This document shows, one piece after another, positions 9,108-18,147 of a stretch of DNA of 64,000 nucleotides. The position numbers and the translations under genes were made by a program. The stretch's first letter is position 1; each line of letters starts with the position of its first letter. The stretch spans positions 2,086,041 to 2,150,040 of the forward strand of contig NZ_BPIK01000001.1 in NCBI RefSeq assembly GCF_026004075.1. The letters run 5' to 3'. This stretch comes from Meiothermus sp. GTDB lineage: Bacteria > Deinococcota > Deinococci > Deinococcales > Thermaceae. The notes beneath the pieces were generated by a model. That model had not been told where the DNA came from and did not search any database. It saw only the letters and a program-made list of their open reading frames with translations.

Positions 9108-9244
9108 GCCCAGGTGCCCCTGTGCCTGGGCGCAGCAGGATGTGTAACACCACCTAAAATCCTCATCACAACGCCAGTTAGAAGGTTGGGTCGGACGCAG
9201 TTCGTGCCTGCTTCGGCTTTGTAGGTAGCACGGTGTGTTGAGGA
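9108..9244 (+). promoter_or_regulatory. Probable expression platform of the FMN riboswitch (RBS sequestration)
   Basis: After the aptamer there is a 7-bp hairpin (GCCCAGG 9108-9114 with CCTGGGC 9125-9131). TCCTCATCACA (9160-9170) can pair at 10 of 11 positions with TGTGTTGAGGA (9234-9244), which contains the ribY ribosome binding site. A competing hairpin, AGGAT (9137-9141) with ATCCT (9159-9163), would free the site. No U-tract terminator was seen, so control at translation is the more likely mode. This is pairing by eye, not a computed fold. Confidence 0.5.
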
Positions 9245-9251
9245 AGTGAAG

Positions 9252-10229
9252 ATGCGCAAACTTGTACTGTTGCTAATGGTCTTGTTGTCGCTCGGAATGG
9301 CCCAAACCCAAAAGGTGCGGGTGGGTCTGGGTTATATCCCGGATGTGCAGTTTGCCCCGTTTTACGCAGCGGTGGTGGAGGGCCTGTATGCCAGACAGGG
9401 CCTCGAGGTCGAGTTTCAGCACGGCTTCGTGAGCGAGCTGTATCCCCTGCTGGCCCAGGGTCGGCTCGACTTTGTGGTAGGGGACGCCGAGGATGTAATC
9501 GCACTGCGCACGCAGAACCCCCAGGTCACCCCCTTCAAGTACGTGATGGCCATGTACCAGTCGGTGCCCAATGCCCTGTTTTCCCTGGCCGAGAAAAACA
9601 TCCGCTCGGTGCGCGACCTTAAGGGCAAAACCATCGGCATGCCGGGTATGTTTGGGGTCTCGCTAACCTCGCTCCAGGCCATCCTGCGGGCTGCCGGCCT
9701 CAAGGAAAGCGACGTCAAAATTCTGCAAATCGGCTTTACCCAGGCCGAGGCGGTGGTCTCGGGCCGGGTGGATGTGGCCATGGGTTTTATCAACAACGAG
9801 CCGGTCTTCCTGCGTGAAAAAGGCGTAAAACTCAACGTGATACCCGCCGGCCCCTACAACCGCAGCCCCGGCAACGGCGTCATCACCACCGACCGGGTGC
9901 TGGAAAACCCCGACCGCGTGCGCCGCTTTCTGGCCGCCTCGCAGGAGGGCCTGGCCCTGACCCTGCGCGAACCCCAGCGGGCTTTCGAGGCCGCCCGGCG
10001 CTTCGTACCCAACCTGGGCCAGGAGCGCATGGCCGTTTTGCAAGCCTCCATCCGGCTCTACGAGTCGCCCTATACCCGCCAGAATGGGCTGGGTTTCAGC
10101 AACCCCCAGGCCTGGGTGAGCAGCCTCAACCTGCTGAAATCCACCGGCCGGATCAAGACCGATCTGCCGGCCAGCACCTTCTACACCAACGAGTTTTTGC
10201 AGCCCGGCGTGCAGGCCCGGATGCCCTGA
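9252..10229 (+). CDS. ribY: Riboflavin-binding protein of ABC transporter (RibY, NMT1/THI5-like)
   Basis: Secreted solute-binding protein: signal peptide of about 18 residues (KLVLLLMVLLSLGMAQ), then an NMT1/THI5-type periplasmic binding fold (VGLGYIPDVQFAPFYAAVVE, LDFVVGDAED, DLKGKTIGMPGMFGVSLTS). Members of this family bind thiamin precursors or riboflavin; the FMN riboswitch directly upstream makes riboflavin the likely ligand. ATG at 9252 is chosen because GAGGAAG at 9240-9246 is correctly spaced; a GTG at 9246 would overlap that site. A strong terminator follows. Confidence 0.88.
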   Translation: MRKLVLLLMVLLSLGMAQTQKVRVGLGYIPDVQFAPFYAAVVEGLYARQGLEVEFQHGFVSELYPLLAQGRLDFVVGDAEDVIALRTQNPQVTPFKYVMAMYQSVPNALFSLAEKNIRSVRDLKGKTIGMPGMFGVSLTSLQAILRAAGLKESDVKILQIGFTQAEAVVSGRVDVAMGFINNEPVFLREKGVKLNVIPAGPYNRSPGNGVITTDRVLENPDRVRRFLAASQEGLALTLREPQRAFEAARRFVPNLGQERMAVLQASIRLYESPYTRQNGLGFSNPQAWVSSLNLLKSTGRIKTDLPASTFYTNEFLQPGVQARMP

Positions 10230-10249
10230 TCAAACAAGTCCTGGATCTG

Positions 10250-10278
10250 GGGCCTCTCCCAAGCGGGGAGGCCCTTTT
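10250..10278 (+). terminator. Intrinsic terminator of ribY
   Basis: GGGCCT (10250-10255) pairs with AGGCCC (10269-10274), extended inward by CTCC/GGGG pairs including one G-U, then TTTT. It lies 20 nt after the ribY stop. Confidence 0.75.
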
Positions 10279-10370
10279 AACGCAGCGCCGTGGGGGCCCA
10301 GTATTCGGCCAGGTCACTCGATAGCCCTCGGTTTCTTCTGGGTTTCCTGGGGGTGTGCTAGCATAAGGTC

Positions 10371-10403
10371 ATGCAGGGCTGTGTTCAGCTAGTTCAGACC
10401 TAA
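10371..10403 (+). CDS. Putative 10-residue leader peptide upstream of leuS
   Basis: ATG CAG GGC TGT GTT CAG CTA GTT CAG ACC TAA, encoding MQGCVQLVQT. TAGCAT at 10359-10364 stands 6 nt before the ATG, the same leaderless layout as many genes here. The only leucine codon is CTA at 10389-10391, which is rare in this CTC/CTG-rich genome. The stop codon touches GGGAG (10404-10408), which can pair with the 5' arm of the terminator that follows. The peptide itself probably has no function beyond sensing. Evidence is positional only. Confidence 0.45.
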   Translation: MQGCVQLVQT

Positions 10404-10425
10404 GGGAGACCCCTGATTAAGGAGG

Positions 10426-10451
10426 CTCCCCTACGCGTAGGGGAGTTTTTT
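10426..10451 (+). terminator. Intrinsic terminator in the leuS leader (possible attenuator)
   Basis: Perfect 8-bp stem CTCCCCTA (10426-10433) / TAGGGGAG (10438-10445), loop CGCG, followed by TTTTTT (10446-10451). ribY already has its own terminator about 170 nt upstream, so this one acts on a transcript that starts between them, ahead of leuS. Confidence 0.85.
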
Positions 10452-10518
10452 AGTTTAGGACAGTTCCCCTTTTGTCCGGGTCACAATACAATGACCCGTT
10501 GGAGACCGGAGAGGCGTC

Positions 10519-13146
<2,628 letters not shown>

Positions 13147-13230
13147 AGGGGCTCCCACGGGAAGCGCAAAATTGCTGGGACAGGCCAGGGGGCGAAGCCT
13201 CCCATGAGGCAACTTAGCAAGATAGCCCCT
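13147..13230 (+). other. Possible structured RNA after leuS
   Basis: Directly after the leuS stop, AGGGGCT (13147-13153) is exactly complementary to AGCCCCT (13224-13230). Nested inside are TTGCT/AGCAA (13172-13176 and 13216-13220) and GCCTC-CCAT-GAGGC (13197-13210). The sequence then reads GATTTTTAG. It may be an elaborate terminator or a small structured RNA; no known family was recognised. Confidence 0.35.
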
Positions 13231-13297
13231 GATTTTTAGCTTGAGCCTTGGACGAATGCCACTGGAAACCAGCCCTGCCGCCCCGTACCATAAGGGC

Positions 13298-13621
13298 ATG
13301 ATTACGCTACATAAAATCAACAGTCTGGCCGAGCATCAGGTGCTCGAGTGCGTGGGGCAAGAATCGGGCGATACTTTTCGTATTATCGTCAAGCACACCT
13401 CCCCCAGCCACTACGAGGCCCTGGGCAAGGTGACGCTAAGCAACGCCGACACGCACTACCAGTCCTCGGGGCCCATGACCCCCGACCTGTTGTTGCAATG
13501 GCTCAATACCCTGTTTGAGCGCTGGCCGGGGGCCAAAACCATTCCCTGGGCTGTACACGACCTGGACGAAAAAACCCAGCAGTTCGTGCGTGAGGTGCGC
13601 AAGGCCACCGAGGCTGGGTAG
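13298..13621 (+). CDS. Conserved-looking hypothetical protein, 107 aa
   Basis: A small soluble protein with no signal peptide or membrane segment (starts MITLHKINSLAEHQVLEC; contains DTHYQSSGPMTPDLLLQWLN). ATG at 13298 is chosen because TACCAT lies 6 nt upstream, the leaderless pattern; the open frame to 13241 has no such support. It is convergent with the next gene, with only a 9-nt gap. I do not recognise the family. Confidence 0.65.
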   Translation: MITLHKINSLAEHQVLECVGQESGDTFRIIVKHTSPSHYEALGKVTLSNADTHYQSSGPMTPDLLLQWLNTLFERWPGAKTIPWAVHDLDEKTQQFVREVRKATEAG

Positions 13622-13630
13622 CAGCCGGTT

Positions 13631-14029
13631 TCAGGACTGCTCGTAGTCGTGGTAGTCGGCCTGCTGGGCTCGGCGCAGGCGGGCACGCAGCGCGGCGGGG
13701 GTGTAGGGCGTTTTGTTGTGTACGATGGCCCCAAACCCTGCCATCAGCAAAGCAGGAATCAGCAACAGCAAGCCCTGGAGCGGGTCGGGTACATAAGGCA
13801 TAGGAAACTGCACCACCGAGGCCCATAGCTGTACTAAGGGCAGAATTCCCCCCATCAAAAGCCCGCTCAGCCACCACTGCCAGGGCCACCACCACCCCAC
13901 CACAAACCCCATCAAGAGCAGCAGGGTTCCGGCAAAGAGCAAATCCACGTTGCCGAGATCGGCCAAAGCGATCAACAAACCAATCCCCACCGGCACCAGA
14001 TAGCGTAGGAGCGGTCGAATACCCTTCAT
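13631..14029 (-). CDS. Small integral membrane protein, 132 aa
   Basis: Four or so hydrophobic segments (LLRYLVPVGIGLLIALADLG; LLFAGTLLLLMGFVVGWWW; LLMGGILPLVQLW; LLLLIPALLMAGFGAIV) and a basic C-terminal tail (ALRARLRRAQQADYH). GAGAGG precedes the ATG. It is the last gene of a leftward group with the two-component system (22 nt after the response regulator stop), so it may be a membrane accessory of that system. Family not recognised. Confidence 0.65.
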   Translation of the reverse strand: MKGIRPLLRYLVPVGIGLLIALADLGNVDLLFAGTLLLLMGFVVGWWWPWQWWLSGLLMGGILPLVQLWASVVQFPMPYVPDPLQGLLLLIPALLMAGFGAIVHNKTPYTPAALRARLRRAQQADYHDYEQS

Positions 14030-14051
14030 ACCTCTCTACAATACCGGGTTT

Positions 14052-14696
14052 TTAGCCTTCAAGCCGGAGAATGCCCCTTTCCAGGGCTACCGTCACGGCA
14101 GCCGTACGGTCGTCCACGCCGAGTTTGTCGAAGGCGTGCAGCAGGTGGGTTTTGACGGTCGCTTCGCTAATTTTAAGTTTGCGGGCAATCTCCTTGTTAG
14201 AGAAACCCTTGGCCACCAGCGCCAGCACCTCGAGCTCCCGTACCGATAAGGTTTCCTCGGCAGAACCGCGCATCCGGCCCAGCAAGCGGGCCGCTACCGG
14301 CGGTGAGAGCACCGCTTCGCCCCTGGCGCACAGCCGCACAGCCCGGAAGAGCTCTTCACGCGGCACATCTTTGAGCAGGTAGCCGGTGGCCCCGGCCTCC
14401 ACCGCACGTACAATTTCGGAGTCGGTGTCGTAGGTGGTGAGCACCAGGATTTGCACCCTGGGGAACCGGGCCCGAATCTGCCGTATGGCCGTGACTCCGT
14501 CCATCTGGGGCATGCGCAGGTCCATCAGCACCACGTCGGCCCCGATCTGCTCGAGCAGGCTTAGGGCCTCGAGGCCGTTAGAGGCCTCGCCCACCACCCT
14601 AAAGTCGGGCTGGGAAGAGAGCAGCCCCGAAAGGCCCGCCCGCACCACGGGATGGTCGTCTACCAAAAGAATCCGAATAGAAGGTGCGTCAGTCAT
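14052..14696 (-). CDS. NarL/LuxR-type response regulator
   Basis: Receiver domain (residues 7-120) with acidic pair DD at 13-14, phospho-acceptor Asp59 in VVLMDLRMPQMDG, and conserved Thr/Lys positions (LTTYDT; LLKDV). The C-terminal LuxR-type helix-turn-helix (SVRELEVLALVAKGFSNKEI, ISEATVKTHL) covers about residues 148-210. Its ATG overlaps the stop of the histidine kinase gene by 4 nt, so the two are co-translated partners. Confidence 0.93.
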   Translation of the reverse strand: MTDAPSIRILLVDDHPVVRAGLSGLLSSQPDFRVVGEASNGLEALSLLEQIGADVVLMDLRMPQMDGVTAIRQIRARFPRVQILVLTTYDTDSEIVRAVEAGATGYLLKDVPREELFRAVRLCARGEAVLSPPVAARLLGRMRGSAEETLSVRELEVLALVAKGFSNKEIARKLKISEATVKTHLLHAFDKLGVDDRTAAVTVALERGILRLEG

Positions 14697-15985
14697 AGGG
14701 TCTCCGCCTTTGGCATGGAAGGCTGGGGGTACAGGGGCAGGCTCACGGCCAGGGTGGTTCCCAGGCCGGGTTCGCTCTCCACGGTCATCTGGCCCCCCAG
14801 CGCTTCTACCCGTTCACGCATCGAGCGCAGGCCAAAGCTTCCCGAGGTAGGCGGCAGCAGGCCTATCCCATCGTCCTGTACATCCATCAAGACCAGATCA
14901 TCGAGGTAGGAGAGGGTGAGGGTGGCGTGGCGGGCCTTGGCGTGTTTGCGGATGTTGGTCAGGGCTTCCTGGGCAACACGCAGCAGGCCCACCTCGAGCT
15001 CCGGGTGCAGCGGGCGGGGGTCGCCGGTCAGGGTGAACTGGGCGCTGATGCCGCTCTCTTGCTGCCAGCGCTGGAGCAGGCGTTGCAGGGCTTCGGGCAG
15101 GGAGGTGTTCTCGAGGATCTCCGGGCGCAGGGCCCAGACCATCCGGCGGGCTTCCGACAAACCCTCGCGCGCCGAGGTACGGGCCTGCTCGAGGTAGCGC
15201 GCGGCGGAAGTCTCGTTTTCCGAGGCCATCTCGGCGGCCTCGAGCTGCACCACAATGCTGGCAAACCCCTGGGCCAGGGTGTCATGTATCTCGCGGGCCA
15301 GACGCTGGCGCTCCTCCAAAACCCCGGCCTGGCGGGAGGTTTGCTCGAGCTCGCGGCGGGTGCGCTCGAGCTCCTCCCGCGCCCGGGTCTCCCGTACCAG
15401 GAGCTCGAGGGTAAACAGGGCATACCCCGAGTACAAAAACCCGATAAAGATGAAGAAAGCCAGGCTCAGGTTGGGGTACTCGGCGGGCGTCGGCAGTGCG
15501 CCCCAGGCCGTGTTGCCCTGGGGGCCCTGGCTCAGCACAATTTCAAAGGTGACTTGCAGCGGCTCGCGCTGGGCCCACCAGACCGACAAAGCGCCCAGGC
15601 CCAGCACGATCAAGAGCACTGCCCACAGGGGTACCCAGTAGCGGGCTACCACCGGAATCAGGCCCAGCGCCAGAAAAGGCAGGTAGTTCTGACTGAGCCA
15701 GGCTACCACTGCAATCCCGATCAGGATTAGAATCGCAAACTCCCAGGCCCGGCGCTGTCCGGGCCGTACCGCCCAGACTACCGCCGCCAGCAAGGCCAGG
15801 GCCGCCCCCAGGCGCCAGGCTGTCTGGGCCGGGTCTTGCCAGGGCAGGAGGGTGGGTACCTCGAGCGGCCTGGCCGGCACCAGCAGGGTAAAAGCCAGCA
15901 CCGCGAACAGGTTAAGCGCCGTGAGCACCACCACCACCTGCGCAACGGGGCGACCTGCAAAATAGCGCCGGAACCACCCGACCAT
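14693..15985 (-). CDS. NarX/DesK-type sensor histidine kinase
   Basis: About 430 residues: six predicted membrane helices in the first 230 residues, then a coiled coil (TRAREELERTRRELEQTSRQ), an HisKA_3 dimerisation domain with the phospho-acceptor His in RLAREIHDTLAQG, and a HATPase_c domain (VAQEALTNIRKHAKA; DVQDDGIGL; FGLRSMRERVEALGG). No extracellular sensor domain is evident, so the signal is probably sensed in the membrane. ATG at 15983-15985 is chosen over the longer frame because TACAAT stands exactly 6 nt upstream. Confidence 0.92.
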   Translation of the reverse strand: MVGWFRRYFAGRPVAQVVVVLTALNLFAVLAFTLLVPARPLEVPTLLPWQDPAQTAWRLGAALALLAAVVWAVRPGQRRAWEFAILILIGIAVVAWLSQNYLPFLALGLIPVVARYWVPLWAVLLIVLGLGALSVWWAQREPLQVTFEIVLSQGPQGNTAWGALPTPAEYPNLSLAFFIFIGFLYSGYALFTLELLVRETRAREELERTRRELEQTSRQAGVLEERQRLAREIHDTLAQGFASIVVQLEAAEMASENETSAARYLEQARTSAREGLSEARRMVWALRPEILENTSLPEALQRLLQRWQQESGISAQFTLTGDPRPLHPELEVGLLRVAQEALTNIRKHAKARHATLTLSYLDDLVLMDVQDDGIGLLPPTSGSFGLRSMRERVEALGGQMTVESEPGLGTTLAVSLPLYPQPSMPKAETL

Positions 15986-16129
15986 GGGGAAATTGTAGCC
16001 CAGCCATCCCCCAGGGTTTGCGCGGGAATGCCCATTTGTCCACCCTACGCAAACCCGTTTTCCCATGACAAAATGGGCCTGTCCTGATCACCTTGCTCTT
16101 CCCAAGGGCATTGATTATCTGGAGGTTGC

Positions 16130-16591
16130 ATGCAAAAAATCACCCTGCCCCACCGCTACTCGGCCAGCGGTTCGCGCTTCCGCGAAGCCACCATCGAGAC
16201 CGGCTGGCTGTGCTTCAAAAATAGCGCGGTCTCGATTCGCATTAACCTTCCGTCGCTGACGCGGCTCGAGCGCTCCTATCAGATGCGCGACTGGTTGCTG
16301 GCGGTGGCTTTTGTGGGCCTGTTTGTGGGGCTTGCAAGCCTGGGGCTGCGCTCATTGGGCTGGCTCAACATCCCACAGCTCCTAAAAACTAACCCTGCGC
16401 TCCTGGAGTACGGCACCCTGGCCCTGGCGGTAGTCGCCCTTTTGGGTTACCTGCTCTTCCCCATCCGGGTGCTGTACCTCTACGACGGCAACTCCGCCCC
16501 ACTTTTGGTGATGGGTAGCAAAAAAGCTGTCGAGGATATGGAAACCACCCTCTGGGCCTTCCTCGAGGTCCGCCACAAGCAGCAGTCCTGA
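16130..16591 (+). CDS. Membrane protein of unknown function, 153 aa
   Basis: Starts MQKITLPHRYSASGSRFRE after a clear GGAGG site. The N-terminal third is soluble; two hydrophobic segments follow (WLLAVAFVGLFVGLASLGL and TLALAVVALLGYLLF), then a short soluble tail (MGSKKAVEDMETTLWAFLEV). It is divergent from the histidine kinase. Family not recognised. Confidence 0.6.
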   Translation: MQKITLPHRYSASGSRFREATIETGWLCFKNSAVSIRINLPSLTRLERSYQMRDWLLAVAFVGLFVGLASLGLRSLGWLNIPQLLKTNPALLEYGTLALAVVALLGYLLFPIRVLYLYDGNSAPLLVMGSKKAVEDMETTLWAFLEVRHKQQS

Positions 16592-16632
16592 AGAGATCAC
16601 AGGTAATCCTATTCAGTGGGCTGCTTATTTTT

Positions 16633-16673
16633 AGTTTACAAGATTTGTAAACTTTGCTAATCTGACCTATACG
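16633..16673 (+). promoter_or_regulatory. Promoter and palindromic operator of the yeeE-type gene
   Basis: TTGTAA (16645-16650) and TATACG (16668-16673) are separated by 17 bp. The -35 box lies inside a perfect 9-bp inverted repeat, AGTTTACAA-GAT-TTGTAAACT (16633-16653), a typical operator for a dimeric repressor. A bound dimer would block RNA polymerase. No regulator gene is adjacent. Confidence 0.7.
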
Positions 16674-16720
16674 GGTTGATGGAAAGGCTCGAGGCCTACC
16701 CCAACCCATAGGGAGGATAG

Positions 16721-17962
16721 ATGTCGCTACTGCGTAAAGGTTCGCCATCCAGGCCTGCTGCTTCGGCTTCACCCCAACAGACCACCCGGCCCCAGTACGC
16801 ACTGATTGGGCTGGGGCTGCTGGGAGTCGGTTGGTTGTACGTACAGTTGCCTGCAGCCCAGGGGCTGTTGTTATTGCTGGGAATTGGGCTAGGCTTTAGC
16901 CTCTTTCACGCCCGCTTTGGCTTTAGCTCGGCCTTCCGTCAGCTCCTGAGCGTGGGGCAGGGACGGGCTTTGCAGGCCCATATGCTGCTGCTGGGCGTAA
17001 CCGCGACCCTGTTTGCCCTTCTGTTTGCCTTAGGGCAGGGATTGGGCGGCCAGCCCTTGAGCGGCTACCTGGCCCCCATCGGGCCTGGCCTGCTGCTGGG
17101 GGCCTTTTTGTTTGGGATGGGAATGCAACTAGCCGGGGGGTGCGCCTCGGGCACACTATACGCGACGGGGGGCGGCAGTCTGCTGGGTCTGGTGGCGCTG
17201 GTGAGCTTTATGGGGGGCTCGGTGCTGGGGGCCTGGAACCTCGAGTTCTGGACAACCGGGCCCGGGGCCGCAGGCACCCTGCCGCCCATCTCGCTGGCCG
17301 AGCGCCTGGGCCTGTGGGGGGCCCTGGCCGTCACGCTGGCCTTGGTGGGGGGGCTGGCCCTGCTGGCCGAGTGGATCATCCGCAAGCGGCAGCCCCCACC
17401 ACTTTTTCAGCCTCGAGGCCCCCAGGGCTGGGCCCGGGTGCTGCGCGGCGCCTGGCCGCTATGGGTCGCTGCTTTAGCGCTGGCTGTGCTCAACGCAGCG
17501 GTGCTCTACGTAAGCGGGCGACCCTGGGGCGTTACCTACGGACTGACCCTGTGGGGTTCGCAGGCCGTGGAGGCCCTGGGTCTGGCCCAGCCAGCGTTCT
17601 GGGGCTTCTGGAATGGCGAGTCGCCCCTGGGGCGCTCCCCCCTGAGCCACCCCACCGCCCTGACCAACCTGGGCATCCTGCTGGGCGCGCTGCTCAGCGC
17701 CGCCGCCGCCGGGGTATTCGGCAAAAACCCCCGCCTGGGCTGGAAAGTCCTGCTGGCAGCCGTGCTGGGCGGGCTCTTGATGGGCTACGGAGCACGGCTG
17801 GCCTACGGCTGCAACATCGGGGCCTACATTGGGGGGGTGGCCTCCTTCAGCCTGCATGGCTGGGTCTGGCTGGTCATGGCCTTGCTGGGCACCGGCGCCG
17901 GACTGAAGCTACGCCCCTGGTTTGGGCTCTCCAACCCCAAGCCCACCGACTCGGTCTGCTAG
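16721..17962 (+). CDS. YeeE/YedE family thiosulfate (sulfur) transporter
   Basis: A 413-residue membrane protein with about nine or more helices. The two halves each carry the conserved family cysteine segments: GGCASGTLYATGGGS near residue 144 and YGCNIGAYIGGVASFSLHGW near residue 367. In characterised YeeE these cysteines relay thiosulfate across the membrane. ATG follows GGGAGGATAG. A SirA/TusA-like partner is often encoded next to yeeE but is absent here. The palindromic operator upstream suggests it is repressed under some condition. Confidence 0.87.
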   Translation: MSLLRKGSPSRPAASASPQQTTRPQYALIGLGLLGVGWLYVQLPAAQGLLLLLGIGLGFSLFHARFGFSSAFRQLLSVGQGRALQAHMLLLGVTATLFALLFALGQGLGGQPLSGYLAPIGPGLLLGAFLFGMGMQLAGGCASGTLYATGGGSLLGLVALVSFMGGSVLGAWNLEFWTTGPGAAGTLPPISLAERLGLWGALAVTLALVGGLALLAEWIIRKRQPPPLFQPRGPQGWARVLRGAWPLWVAALALAVLNAAVLYVSGRPWGVTYGLTLWGSQAVEALGLAQPAFWGFWNGESPLGRSPLSHPTALTNLGILLGALLSAAAAGVFGKNPRLGWKVLLAAVLGGLLMGYGARLAYGCNIGAYIGGVASFSLHGWVWLVMALLGTGAGLKLRPWFGLSNPKPTDSVC

Positions 17963-17998
17963 GGGCCTTTACGGGCGTACCCAAAACGTCTTCATACG

Positions 17999-18119
17999 CA
18001 TTTCAGCAGTATCGTTCACTTTGGCAAGCCAAAACGATACTACCGAAATGCTGTTCTACTCCCTTTGGTCGGCTTGAAATCTTCACCTTTGACTACGCAT
18101 GGCGGTGAAGGATTCAAGC
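17999..18119. repeat. Two consecutive long palindromes between convergent genes
   Basis: First hairpin (17999-18050): CATTTC/GAAATG, then AGTATCGT/ACGATACT, then TTGGC-AA-GCCAA, with small internal loops. Second (18072-18119): GCTTGAA/TTCAAGC and TTCACC/GGTGAA around a 16-nt loop. They fill most of the 185-bp gap between the ends of the yeeE-type gene and the TPR protein gene. There is no U tract, so they are not ordinary terminators. They could be a bidirectional transcript-end structure or a REP/MITE-like element. Confidence 0.6.
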
Positions 18120-18147
18120 AGGAACGGTATCACTACTTCACCCCAAA

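Noticed and set aside
10365-10518. T-box riboswitch in front of leuS
   Set aside because: No T-box sequence (no AGGGUGGNACCGCG) and no specifier stem; the leader-peptide reading fits better.
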